DNA of 64,000 nucleotides from Pinus tabuliformis (taxonomy: Eukaryota > Streptophyta > Pinopsida > Pinales > Pinaceae): assembly GCA_031772625.1 (NCBI GenBank), contig CM062811.1, forward strand, positions 651,002,871-651,066,870, read 5' to 3'. Shown here one piece after another: positions 24,770 through 35,745 of the stretch. The stretch's first letter is position 1; each line of letters begins with the position of its first letter. The translations under genes and the position numbers were made by a program. Under the pieces are notes generated by a model. The model saw only the letters and a program-made list of their open reading frames with translations. It ran no database searches and was not told the origin of the DNA.

Positions 24770-24835
24770 CTTCTCACTACATTCATTTCCCTTGTTGTAC
24801 TTGTTCTCACAATTGAAACATAATTCCCTTTCTTT
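24770..24835 (-). pseudogene. Gypsy gag zinc knuckle, histidine lost
   Basis: The minus strand encodes E-L-C-F-N-C-E-N-K-Y-N-K-G-N-E-C, matching the CX2C-x-G-H-x-C knuckle of chromovirus-type gag except that the histidine is asparagine. It lies between the RT and the nested element. Confidence 0.6.
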
Positions 24836-24915
24836 TCTATTATTTATTTGTTGAGGCATCAGCCTTGCTAGTTGAGCTTAGGAGAGAGAGTATGATGCTC
24901 AATATAGTTGTTAGT

Positions 24916-25417
24916 TGTTGTAGCTCTGATACCACTTGTTGTAGATCTAACCCAAAGATATTATGATAATAGAAATAACCCAAGAATATTATAGATCAGA
25001 TACGAAAATATAAGATAATGGAAATAAACCCAGAAACAATAAGAGAGAAATAGATAGAAATGTTTCTTTATTATCAAACCCTTAAGGTAGGGCAACACCA
25101 TACATTCACTCCTTAAGGAAGGAGAACACTCCACAAGCCATATGCCTGTTCATACAATATTCCTTCTCTCCATGTTCCTTCATGTGGAGTCTCTAGCCTC
25201 TATATAGGCCTCATACATACAATACCATGGGTCAATACCATGGTTCCCTCATACCATCAACTAATACCATGGGCCCATTACATTATTACTAACTACTTGT
25301 GGTCCCTTACATGATATGGGTTAACCACCTTATTTATTACTATGGCCCATCCCATTATTACATTATTACCCTGGGTACCTCCCTTGGTACCCCATATTAC
25401 CCCCCAGGTATATAACA
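24916..25417 (-). repeat. 3' LTR of the gag-only element
   Basis: 502 bp. On the minus strand it reads TGTTATATACCTGG...AGCTACAACA, with TATATA (plus 25201-25206) about 210 bp from its start. A second primer-site-like motif (plus CTCTGATACCA, 24923-24933) lies inside the LTR. Confidence 0.9.
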
Positions 25418-26014
25418 TTCCACCCCCTTAAGAATGTTTCGTCCCCGAAACATGGGAAGAACACAAATAATAAGATCTACTCAAAAGAGTAGTCCACTGG
25501 TACCATGCACGTGCATCTAGCCATCCAAGAGAAAGGTGAACCCTCGATCTCGCTGGTGCCTCGCTCGCTTGAGATGGAAGTTGACCGTGGCAGCTCTTCT
25601 GTGTTGATGTGTAGTAGGTGGATCTAGGCTCCTTGCTATCCATCATACGGGGGTTGTTGTCTTTGTGGCTAGTTGGTTGCCATCTTGTTGGTTGTTTTCT
25701 TACGGGGTGATGTGGGTGATGATATGTTGAAGTTTTAACCCAAGTTGTCTTTTTCGTTAATTCACCCTACTGTGGTGCCTGTTGTCGTATCTTCTTTTCC
25801 AATATGACTTCAACCACTGAGCCCTCCTCTGATGTATCAGCACCTGTAACCTTTTCTGCTTCAGCCTCTGTTTGTGTTTGATTGTCGACCATCAACTGCT
25901 CATCATCTGATATGTCAGTCCCTGGAACATCTTCTGCGTCAACCTCCGTGGACTCTACCTGTTTATTGATGGAAATATCCTGTAATGTAATTTTCTTCTT
26001 TTTATACTAGAGCT

Positions 26015-26186
26015 TCAGGAATTTCTTCTGCACATTAATATTGATAGTACCCACAGATTCCATCCAAGGATATCCCAAAACAACATCCATATTATCCATA
26101 TCTGAAGCATAAAAATCACCATGTAACACATACTTATCCATAGAAATCTTCAAATCCTTATACAATAGAACATCCTCATCATCCAC
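26015..26186 (-). pseudogene. Protease-like tail after the gag stop
   Basis: In the same frame as gag, beyond the TAG, the reading continues with D-D-E-D-V-L-L-Y and V-V-L-G-Y-P-W-M-E-S-V-G-T-I, the second conserved block of retropepsin-like domains (hydrophobic-L-G-x-x-W), and ends at a stop near 26010. Confidence 0.6.
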
Positions 26187-26684
26187 CTATGTATTTTCAA
26201 TTTGTTTTGCTAGAACTTGCAATTTTTTTGCCAAGTTGACATTTATGAGATTTTGCTTGCAACTCGGATTTATAGACACAATGATTTTCTCCTTCTGAAT
26301 CAATCCATGAACCTGCAATACAGAGATACCAGCAAAAAATAACCCTTTTGGTTCCTTGGTTTCCTTCTTTTCTGTAAAATCTTTGCTAGGCTGTGTGTCT
26401 GTCTGTGTGAGCTTATCCAAAAGATTAGTTTTACGGTCAAAGTGGTCCATAAGATCTTTTGTTAATGTGTCCCAAGTCAAGGGCCTTCGATAGCAACGTC
26501 GATGCCATTGCCACCATTGTCGTCTTTCATTGTCCAAGTAGATTTGTCCCATTCTCAGTCGAGCCTCATCATCCATGATGTAATACAAACTAAAAAATTT
26601 CTCCATTTTTGCTATCCATTTGGCTGGATGAGAGCCATCAAATTTATACAAGTCCCCCAAACTCCAATCTTGGCCCGCCATCAC
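26187..26684 (-). CDS. Gag of the non-autonomous LTR element
   Basis: A 165-residue frame begins M-M-A-G-Q-D-W-S-L-G-D-L-Y-K-F-D-G-S and has the gag-type segment P-A-K-W-I-A-K-M-E-K-F-F, an R-R-Q-W-W-Q-W-H-R tryptophan cluster and T-W-D-T-L-T-K-D-L. It runs directly into a retropepsin-like stretch (I-N-P-S-C-K-Q-N-L-I-N) in which asparagine occupies the position expected for the catalytic aspartate. A TAG stop at 26187-26189 ends the frame, and the same frame reopens for about 55 codons with a V-L-G-Y-P-W-M-E-S block. The usual CCHC knuckle is absent. The protein may assemble particles for an element mobilised by others. That is inference. Confidence 0.7.
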   Translation of the reverse strand: MMAGQDWSLGDLYKFDGSHPAKWIAKMEKFFSLYYIMDDEARLRMGQIYLDNERRQWWQWHRRCYRRPLTWDTLTKDLMDHFDRKTNLLDKLTQTDTQPSKDFTEKKETKEPKGLFFAGISVLQVHGLIQKEKIIVSINPSCKQNLINVNLAKKLQVLAKQIENT

Positions 26685-26869
26685 AAAAAAATTGGCGAAA
26701 ATTTGAAATGGTCACAATTCTGTCAATATTGCTCAGAATCCCTATTATAACCTGTTTTTAGAAATGGAACAATCATTTTGCATCTACCTGTGTGGTAGAA
26801 ATCTTGATCCAGATACTAGAATTCCAGATCTGCGCTGCTACTCTCCCGCCATCACCCAAAATTTATGAA

Positions 26870-27235
26870 AAAAGAGCTGATTTTAAATCAGCGATATCTC
26901 CCTCATCCAGACTCCGATTGGACTGATTTTTTTTTTAAATTAGGTGTTTTTTCACAAAGATTCTAGATCTACAAGTAGATTTTGCAGATCGTGCACCAGG
27001 ATGTCCAGATCTGCGTCGCAAGCTCGCTACCCTGAAAAATTGTCTGCAACCCCACTGATTTTTTGATCAGCGATATCTCCTTCATCCGGACTTCGATTCA
27101 ACCGATTTTTTTTTTGAAATCGGCTATTTTTTCACAAATAATCCAGATCTGCAATTAGATTTAGTAGATATTTCACTAAAATGTACAGATCTGATCTGCA
27201 AACTCACCGCCCCTAAAACCTTGCAAAAAAAAAAA
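26870..27235 (-). repeat. Tandem repeat in the gag-only element leader
   Basis: Two diverged copies of a 179-bp unit lie between the primer site and gag. Shared blocks include ATCAGCGATATCTCC (26887 and 27066), the GATTTTTTTTT run, TTTTTTCACAAA and CCAGATCTGC. Confidence 0.75.
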
Positions 27236-27263
27236 AAAATTCTCCACGGTTTGCCCAAGAAAG

Positions 27264-27276
27264 TGCTCTGATACCA
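27264..27276 (-). other. Primer-binding site (tRNA-Met type)
   Basis: The minus strand reads TGGTATCAGAGCA, separated by two bases from the LTR end. Confidence 0.85.
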
Positions 27277-27278
27277 CA

Positions 27279-27782
27279 TGTTGTAGCTCTGATACCACTT
27301 GTTGTAGATCTAACCCAAAGATATTATGATAATAGAAATAACCCAAGAATATTATAGATCAGATACGAAAATATAAGATAATGGAAATAAACCCAGAAAC
27401 AATAAGAGAGAAATAGATAGAAATGCTTCTTTATTATCAAACCCTTAAGGTAGGGCAACACCATACATTCACTCCTTAAGGAAGGAGAACACTCCACAAG
27501 CCATATGCCTGTTCATATAATATTCCTTCTCTCCATGTTCCTTCATGTGGAGTCTCTAGCCTCTATATAGGCCTCATACATACAATACCATGGGTCAATA
27601 CCATGGTTCCCTCATACCATCAACTAATACCATGGGCCCATTACATTATTACTAAATACTTGTGGTCCCTTACATGATATGGGTTAACCACCTTATTTAT
27701 TACTATGGCCCATCCCATTATTACATTATTACCTTGGGTACCTCCCTTGGTACCCCATATTACCCCCCCTAGGTATATAACA
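27279..27782 (-). repeat. 5' LTR of the gag-only element
   Basis: 504 bp, nearly identical to 24916-25417. It carries the same internal primer-site-like copy (plus CTCTGATACCA, 27288-27298) about 20 bp inside its end, next to the true primer site at 27264-27276. Confidence 0.9.
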
Positions 27783-27789
27783 TTAGTGA

Positions 27790-28130
27790 CCACTCTTCTA
27801 GTAGCCATATTTTTACTTCCAAATTTCCTTTACAAGCTAAAGGAATGCTCTATAGATTTAGGATCCAAGAGATTAAATTCATGTTGGAAGTTTTCCTTTA
27901 AAGTTCCCATAAAGAGATATAATAGTTTATCCTCTGGAATGTCCTTTACCATGAGACTTAATTTTTGGAATTATTGAATGTTCTCAGCAATTGAACCTCT
28001 TTACTAAAGATTTATCAAATGGCTAAAGAATGTATTTGTCTTTATATCCCCAAAATGAGCTATCAATTCGTCCATAAAAATGGACCAAGAGAAAATACAA
28101 CCCTTTCTTCATTCACAAATCCATTGATAC
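27790..28130 (-). pseudogene. Gag remnant of the old gypsy element
   Basis: Minus-strand reading gives a gag-domain pattern: W-S-I-F-M-D-E-L, H-F-G-D-I, G-S-I-A-E, F-Q-K-L-S, I-P-E-D-K-L-L-Y-L-F-M-G-T-L. Several stops are present. It is separated from its zinc knuckle by the nested element, which shows the order of insertion. Confidence 0.65.
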
Positions 28131-28299
28131 CATCCAAATTGATAATTTTATAAATACAAGGATGCAATTGTTACATTTTGGAATATTGATACTTGGTGTG
28201 AATCAAAGAATTTCTCCATCATGAATATCCATGTCATAGATATTTACCTTCAATCTTCCTCATATTGATCTTAAGAATGAAGTAGCTCCTTGGTGCTGA

Positions 28300-30534
28300 C
28301 TTGAATCCCTAATGAGTGGATGTTGGAGTGATGGAATATCATGATTTTAAGATGCAATATTTGTTTCCTCCAAATGTGATAAAATACTCTCCATATGTGA
28401 CTGAGTGCCAACATGATTTTTGTTTCCCTCTTTTCATGATTTCCTTGGAATATATCCATATTATTTTTAGAGAGCCTCTAAAAGAGCGTGATTTCCATGT
28501 AATTCATGGATTTTTGTATTTTGATATCTCTTCCTTATTCTTACTCATGATTTTTTGTATTTTTTTCCTTATTTTCATTGATATTCTTTTTCATCCTTCC
28601 ATTTCCATTTTAATACCCTTAAGAATGTGATAAATCCACTTGTTTCAACATAATACCATTCATTTGCTGAACTTGGTTATTTAATTGGGTTGGCCTCTTT
28701 GCTAAGTCTTCACTTTCTTTAGATGCAATGTTTGAGTTTTTATGATGAGTACTAGTAGTATTTCTTGTAGAACCCTTTTCCATATGAGAAAATTATCATA
28801 CTTCTTTTTAACACAAAATTTCAATCTCTAAAAACAGTTCTTCGAGTAGAAATTTATGCCAATTTTATATTTTATACCTTTCAATCTTACATTGGAGATT
28901 GTTTAAATGGCTAACCCTTGTGTGTGAGGTCATCACAAAAGGATATTGGGTCATAATTACAATGAAGTGTCAAGCGTTATAACTATATGATATATGTACA
29001 AGGCCCAATAGCAGTGATACTGCATGGGGTAAACCAATCTTGTAAGCAAATAAATGTTCGCTCATAAAATCAATAATCAAAGGCATACATGGAAAATTTT
29101 AAGGATGGAAGTTTATCTTAAAGTTTAGCAACCTTGGTGAATATTACTAGTCCATAATATCCAAATCTTAAAAAGTTTGATGATAATTTTATAAAAACGT
29201 TTATATTTCTAATTATTTTATACTAGACAATATACAATATTGGAGACTTTTAAGGGAAAATAATTTTATACTATAAAATTTGGGTGAATTCATTTTTAGA
29301 AAAATGAAAATTGACAAATCTTTTTTTGGAAGAGACATGGAATATTAGCCCACCTATGAATATTAGCCCATGAAATTTTCCCTAAAGGCATACCTTCAAT
29401 AACATCAAATGTTCATTGTTTCATTTTGTAATCATGGGACTTCTAATCATCCACCGCAATTAAGTAGTAGGTGTTGGGATCTAATCAAGGGTTTCTCCCT
29501 CTAAATGAGAAACCTCTTCAATCGTCATCAATCACGACATCAACCTATCTCTTGTATTATTTTCATGCATCAACAAAATTGGTATATCATAGAGTCAAAC
29601 TATATTAGGTTCTAATACATATATACATCATGGTCATGACAAGTCATCATCAGCTACTTCAATGTCACATATGAACATCTCATCAAACATCCAATAAAGG
29701 TTAATGTCATATAGCGAGGGCAACTGACAAGTATAAGGATCATAACATCACTTCTTTATCACATTATACAAACACTTTTCATGAGAGTACTAACTTCATC
29801 AAGTCAGGGCATCCATTTGTTATAGTGTCAAATTTACCATGCGTGTTAAGACACCATAACAGTTACAACTTATCAAGGCCTTACCAAGGCCTTATCAAGA
29901 TCAACAATAAAGTAGTCAATAGATCATGTTTACCATACTCATTAGTCTAACATCATTTCCATACATCATGGTTGTATTGTGGTTGAATCATACATTACTG
30001 GTGTAAAATCAGGTTGCCTTATTTCATAGTCAAGTCAAACCATACATTAAGTCAAAAGGTCCCTGTCTTAACATCTCATTACTGACAAATTAATACTAAT
30101 ATATATCTCTTATGGAACTGTTGTCATATAAGTACAATAAGAGAAATGTCAAGGAGTTTACCAAAAAATGTATTTCCATAGTTAGATTGACTTATATCAA
30201 GTTATCTTACATAAGTATCATTGTAGCATACTTGCATCTATATTGTAACAACCTCAATTTCTACCTACTCATAACATATTTCAAATCACCTTTCATCGTA
30301 TATACTGTAACACCATTACTTAAGTTGAATAATATAACTCTAATCATAGAATCACATATCTCATATTATAGTATCATATAACTAGAATCACCTCTAATTA
30401 TAATCACTTCAGATCATAGGTCATGCATCACAGAAATCACAAACAATACTAAAATAGACGAGTATCATAACTCAACTGAAGAAGCTCAACATACCTTGTA
30501 GATGCATATATGTATATCATGTGCATAGCAATCA
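28300..30534. other. AT-rich spacer, possible leader/LTR of the old gypsy
   Basis: No supported gene. The open frames at 28316-28630 and 30112-30381 are hydrophobic, low-complexity translations of AT-rich DNA. No primer site was found. The region could hold the missing 5' LTR of the element at 22360-28300, but nothing proves it. Confidence 0.4.
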
Positions 30535-30539
30535 AACAT

Positions 30540-32016
30540 TGTAATGTCCCTTCCTAAATTATTTTGGAACATGATTAATTTCTATATTTTGGGGCCGATT
30601 TTGGAGGTGATGGGGCCCATTCGATTTTTATTAGGAGATTAGACTTAGGAGAAGTTATTTTGTTGTGGTTAAATTACACATGGGGGCCACCCACACTAGG
30701 GAAAGATGCACTTCCTAGTTCAGTTTGCATGAAGGTGGTTAAGTTTTGCATGTAGGTGGTTAAGTGAGGGCCCATGATGGAGGTAAAATTGGAGGGAAAA
30801 GTGCTCCACGAAATCTATATAAGAAAGGTAGCTCTCCTCATTTCAATCATCTTATTGGAGTGTATTGATTTCTCTTTGGTTGCTTGAGCTACTTAACAGA
30901 GTCACTGACTGTTTAACACAAGTTCTTCAAGTGAAGATCTCACCCTTTCTTTGAGGGACTTCGAGTGCCACCCTAGGAAGGTTTTCTTCATTTATTCAGG
31001 AGGAGGATCACATTGTGATTCCCAACAATAACATTCTCTTCCTGGTTGTGTGTATTACTGGGGGACGTAGTGGAGAGGAGGCAGATTTCATTGGTGGTGC
31101 TTAGCATTGGATATTTGACGTGAGATTTTCTAGAGAGGAGGCTAGGGAGGATTGTCAGCATCTAGGAGATTTTGGGAGCTAATTGAGCTTCTAGCTTGGC
31201 AGTGTGACTTTCACACTACCTGGGCTAGCGCAGAGGTAGTGTGTGGGATCTCATTTGGTGGGTAGAGTATCAGTCCTTGAGGTTGAGGTTTGTTGTTGAG
31301 GTTAGAGGAGATATTTGGAGTGGTGTTTGCTTCCATTTTAGAGCTTGGAGGAGGACTTTGTGTTCACTTCTTGCAGGCCGTATTTCTGGAGCTTGCTTGG
31401 AGGGTGTTGGCCATAAAAGAAGTCGAATTTGGGAGGTCAAATATGGCCAAACCATTTCTAGGTTTCTCCGGGTTTTTGACAAGGATCCCAGATATAAAGT
31501 TTCAGAATTTTCTAAGCACCAGAAGTGGGGTTTTTAGCCGTATCTTTGCAACAGGCAATGTTGAATTGCTAGGGATTGCACAGTGCCTTTGGGGGTCGAT
31601 TTTGGGAGGTCAAAATTGGGACAAACCATTTCTAGGTTTTTGTGGGTTTTGGCCAAGGAGTTTGTGGCTGAAGTATCATCACTTTCTAAGCACCAAAGGT
31701 GGCATTTCTTGCAGATCATTTCCAGCTAGCAGTTGTAGTTACTAGGAGACAATGCAAAGCATTAGAGGAGCAATTCTTTCCAGCATTGAGATTACTGTTT
31801 GACACCTGAGTTCTGTCAAGCTTGCCCTTGAGGCAAGCCCAGGTGAATTTTCTGCACTATTGTACTTGCTCCACTCCATTAATAAAATGGCTCAGTTGGT
31901 TCACATTTAAGTTGTGCATTGAACATTTGTTGTTCGTTTAATTTTTCTGTGTATGAATCGCATTTGCTTTTGTATATCACTGTCTATTCCAAATTTTTTG
32001 CATTTGTGACATTACA
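30540..32016 (+). mobile_element. Solo LTR, 1477 bp
   Basis: It starts TGTAATGTCCC and ends GTGACATTACA, flanked by the 5-bp target duplication AACAT (30535-30539 and 32017-32021). A TATA box, TATATAA, lies at 30816-30822, and AATAAAA in the 3' part (about 31881-31887) is a plausible polyadenylation signal. No primer site, internal region or second LTR adjoins it, so it is best read as the product of LTR-LTR recombination. Several open frames inside (31241-31745) overlap in different frames and look non-genic. Confidence 0.85.
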
Positions 32017-32069
32017 AACATTGTTATCAAACCTTAACACCATACATTACTCACTATGCGATCTTTCTT

Positions 32070-32332
32070 CAGGAAAGAAGAGAAAGAAGAGCATAGGAGG
32101 GGTCGAGTCCAACTCTAAAGGTAAGAAAGAGAAAAAATATTTGAGCAAGATAAAATGCTTTTGGTGCCATCAATTTGGACACTATGCCACCAAGTGCCCA
32201 TAGAGGAAGAAGGGGTCCAAGGAACAAGTGGAAGCTTCGACAAAGGCGTACGATTTCAGTTCTAAGATTGAGAAGGGTTTCTCGCTCATAGCTTGCATGG
32301 AAAGCTCAATAGCCAACAACATATGGTACATT
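32070..32332 (+). pseudogene. Copia gag C-terminal part with zinc knuckle
   Basis: The frame reads a lysine-rich stretch, then K-C-F-W-C-H-Q-F-G-H-Y-A-T-K-C-P, a complete CX2CX4HX4C knuckle, with a stop immediately after. The same frame continues to N-I-W-Y-I, the residues that normally precede the protease active site, where the nested element interrupts it. Confidence 0.8.
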
Positions 32333-33969
32333 TGATCCAAATGGATCCTAGAAAACCTTCTAAGTCTTCAAACATTCAAAACTATCACAAAAGAAGAACC
32401 TATTAAAAATTCGGATTACACTATCGGGAGGAAAATACATGGAGAAAACAGTGAAAACAGGCTTATCGGAGGCTTAAAACAACTTTGTATCAGAGTCGTC
32501 GGATCTGGCCAATCAACGGTCTAGATCTGATCGGCAAATCGTAATTGGCCATGGCAAGCGGAGGAAATCGGAGCACATCATATGGAACTTGCAATAGCGA
32601 TCAACGGAGTCAATGAGGACAATCAATCAAGTGCACAGATCGACGGTCCAAGTTGCATTGCAGTATCGCAATTAGCAAATACAAAGGAGCGCTTTCAATG
32701 GCCCAGGGTATGTGCGATATGCGATTGCGATAAAACGCATCGCAATATTGCATCGGCACATTACAATGGAGCGGGGCTGATATACATATGGCTTGCGATA
32801 GCCGAACCTGATGGAGTTATAGATGATATTCTATATATTTTGAAATCCGAAAAGCGGCAATTTCCTTTGTATTTCGCATTTCCGCCAAATGAATGGATTA
32901 CAAAGGAAATGCGCCCGATGTGATGAAACCAAACCCGAAAGGGTTCGTTAATGCAAATATATATTTTTTCAAGTCCGATATGAGCGGGATTTCATATTTT
33001 AATGTATTTTAAATATAAAAGGAAAATCACGATACAAGCGGGATTTCGGGTGGGCCAAAGGTGGTAAATGGTTTGGGCCCGGCTCTGCCCAATCCCATAC
33101 ACTGGTTGCCACATGTCCAGGCTAAGGAGAGAGAAAAACACCCTTATCGGGCGGTTAACCCCCATATGAAAGAGCCACCCGAAAAGAACCACAGTCGTTG
33201 GATCCAGATCTCCCAGATTAACAGTGGAGATGCGATAAGCAATATAAAGGCGGACCCGATAGGAATATAGTGCGGATTTATGAGTATTTGAAGTCTGATG
33301 AACAATGTTTTGGTGGATTTTCACAGTTTTGCGTGTATTTCTCTGTGTAAACATAAAACAACCAATTTTAGGTTTTCAAAGGGTCAATGACCCATTTCGT
33401 TACAGAACAGGTGGCCATCATCCCTAAAGGCGTTCAACAATGATTACTAACGCTCAGAGGGGGATTTGAGCGGACAGAGGTAGGAGCCAGAGAGCCCGAG
33501 AAGAGGAAACAAGCAGACAACTTCGATTGGCTTTAAAGCCACAGACTGATAGAAACAAAGATAGGCAGTATTGGAAGTAGTGTTGAGGCAGAGAGGAAAT
33601 AGAGATGGAGAGTCAGTGAGGAGAGTTTGTGTACTTAGAAAGACTTGTGGGATCCAAATAAAGCCTTGTTGTTTTTATCTGTTGTGTGAGACTCAAATTG
33701 AGCTCAATTTTGTAAAAACTCTGCTTTTGAAGACATAATATAGAGGTCACCACTGAAGGCTAGACCAAGAGACATAGCCCAGGAGTGTTGGGTGAAATCC
33801 TTATTAAACTCGTTGTGTTTATGTGTGTTTGCCTATTATGTTCTTTAACTGCTTCATTGTCTATGTATTTCGCAATCTTATCGATCCATTGCACAAAGTA
33901 ACATAGGAAAATCCATGCACATGAGTTTGTAATGCCTTAATAATTGTCTAAGATCTCATCATCAGATCA
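32333..33969 (+). repeat. Left LTR of the chromovirus-like element
   Basis: It begins TGATCCAAATGGATCC (itself nearly palindromic) and ends CATCAGATCA. TATA box TATAAAGG is at 33243-33250. Confidence 0.9.
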
Positions 33970-33971
33970 AG

Positions 33972-33983
33972 TGGTATCAGAGC
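33972..33983 (+). other. Primer-binding site (tRNA-Met type)
   Basis: TGGTATCAGAGC lies two bases past the LTR end. Confidence 0.9.
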
Positions 33984-34113
33984 TTTAGGTTTGCTAAGGT
34001 TAGATAAGCTTGTGCTGGATTGTTGAATACTAACTAGGTCAAAGCTCAAATTAGGAGAAGGAGAACTGGTTGAGGCAAACCCAAAAATTGGAAGAGTCTA
34101 TCCTAGGAGGAAA

Positions 34114-35052
34114 ATGGCAGAAGAAACTCCCTTGGAATCAGATTCTCAGTTCATGGACAGTTTCATGACCATGAAAGCCATGGTGGAAGAAATGTATCAA
34201 TAATTTAAGAAAGGTCGAGGTGAAATTCCTTCAACCTTCAAACAAGACAAAGGAACAGAGGAACCTCTTCTAGATGGACATCTAGAAGGAAAAGGGAAAG
34301 GAGAAAAGCCTCCTCCATCAACTCCTCCTTCTAGCCCTGAAAATAAAAAGAAGAAAACATCTTTGATTAAATTAGATGTAAAATTTGATTTGCAAATATA
34401 TGATGGAGAATTAAATTCAGAAAAGCTATATAACTAGATTAGACAGATTGACGTGTATTGTAGGGTGCAGAACATCGATTCAGAAAGGAGTAAGATTCAG
34501 CTGGCCAGCCTTCGCCTTGGAGGAATTGCCCTAGTGTGGTGGGAAGGAAGGACACAAGCTGATATGAAGAAGCATGGTAAAATTCTTTCTACCTAGAGTG
34601 AATTTGTTTCCGCCCTTAAAAAACAATTCTATCCACTAGCTTATATGCAGCAAACCATGATGAGTTGGCAAACTCTTCGCCAATTAAAGGGGCAAAGTGT
34701 ACAAAGCTATACCCAGGAATTTAGAAAAAGAGCTTTAATTCTAGGCATTTCTCTAGACTCACCTAAAACTTTGCTGAAGTATATAGGTGGTCTGCATATC
34801 TATTTGAGGCACACCATTCTCATGTTTAACCCTACTAGCATAGATGAGGTATCAGTTCAGGCTACACATCTAGAGGCTAGACACAAGAATGTGAACCCAG
34901 AGATTGGGGGATCATCAAAACCCACTGCAAGCAAGAATAAGAAAAATAAGAAGTAAAAATGGAAAGAGAGGAAGCCAAACGTTGTACAGAAAGACAAACC
35001 TTCATGCACTCGCTGCAAGAAGGATGGACATGATGATGAACACTGTTGGTCT
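34114..35052 (+). pseudogene. Gag of the chromovirus-like element
   Basis: The frame opens with ATG at 34114, shortly after the primer site. It has an acidic N-terminus, then the gag domain (L-Y-N, I-D-V-Y-C-R-V-Q, L-R-L-G-G-I-A-L-V-W-W-E-G-R, F-V-S-A-L-K-K-Q-F-Y-P, L-R-Q-L-K-G-Q-S-V-Q-S-Y) and a lysine-rich tail. A knuckle C-T-R-C-K-K-D-G-H-D-D-E-H-C lies at about 35010-35052. In-frame stops occur at 34201, 34435, 34594 and 34954. The longest uninterrupted piece is 34645-34956. Confidence 0.8.
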
Positions 35053-35745
35053 TTGCATCTGGAGCTGAAACCCAAGAAGTTCGATGGCAAGAAGAAGAAG
35101 ACTACTGTTGTTATTCAGAAAGATTTGGGGTCAGACTCAGGTGATGAAACAACAGTCACAGTTACAGGTATAAAAGGTAAAAATTCTGAAGCATCTACTA
35201 ATAATTCTACACAATCTATTGATAATGAAGAAAATGAGAGGAAAAGAGATGAGCTTTTTCATATTAGAGTTATTTCCAAGTATCAAAAGATTGATACTTT
35301 ATTTGATAGTGGTTCACAAGTAAACTTGATTTCTGAAGCAATTGTAAAGAAGTTGGGACTACTAACCACACCTTACAAGAAGCCATATCCATTAGGTTGG
35401 GTATGTGATAAAACAAAACTACAAGTGACTAGATAATGTAAACTTAGGTTTGCATTTGGGTCAACATTTGTAGATGAGGTTGAGTTAGATATAGTTCCCT
35501 TGGATATATGTGGTATTGTTTTAGGAAGTCCTTACTTGTATGATAGAAAAGCCATTTTCTATAGAGCTGAAAATAAGTATCAACTCACAAAAGATGGAAT
35601 AGAATATATTGTAAGAGCTCATCAGCTCAAAAATAACTACACTCTCATTAACTTAGGGAGAATGAAAAGAATTGTAAATTCATGCAAGCAATTTTTACTA
35701 ATGGTTGTAAAGGAAAAGACCCCTGATAAAACCAACATATTTTAG
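35053..35745 (+). pseudogene. Protease of the chromovirus-like element
   Basis: In the same frame as gag, the retropepsin motif F-D-S-G-S-Q-V-N-L-I-S lies near 35301-35333. The second block (I-V-L-G-S-P-Y-L) lies near 35514. Stops at 35434 and 35743 break it. The enzyme would process gag-pol. Confidence 0.8.

Larger units (their letters stand above)
24916..27782 (-). mobile_element. Young gag-only LTR retrotransposon (non-autonomous)
   Basis: The element is complete. The target duplication TTAGT lies at 24911-24915 and 27783-27787. The LTRs are 24916-25417 and 27279-27782, with four substitutions and one short indel between them (under 1% substitution). The primer site TGGTATCAGAGCA (minus strand, 27264-27276) and a purine tract (minus strand AAGGGGGTGGAA, 25418-25429) are present. 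The 1.86-kb interior encodes gag and a protease-like segment but no RT, RNase H or integrase. The 3' interior retains the TTCGGGGACGAA-ACATTCTTAAGGGGG sequence common at gypsy pol ends, so it looks like a pol-deleted derivative moved in trans. It sits inside the old gypsy element. Confidence 0.9.
22360..28300 (-). mobile_element. Old Ty3/gypsy element split by a nested insertion
   Basis: The minus-strand order is gag remnant (about 28130-27790), then the nested element 24916-27782, then a zinc knuckle (about 24830-24770), RT/connection (23945-23460) and integrase remnants (about 22760-22360). The integrase fragments keep a K-I-D-F-I stretch, N-K-D-P-I-F-T where S-D-R-D is usual, and a Y-H-P segment. 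All parts are heavily mutated. Gag and RT type are those of chromovirus-like gypsy elements. No LTRs were identified. Confidence 0.7.

Noticed and set aside
24916-27782. Reading the two LTR copies and two primer-site motifs as a tandem array of two elements
   Set aside because: The TTAGT target duplication outside both LTRs, and the primer site outside the inner motif, fit one complete element better.
31241-31745. Overlapping frames of 98-151 residues inside the solo LTR
   Set aside because: The LTR boundaries and target duplication explain the segment, and the frames carry no recognisable protein.
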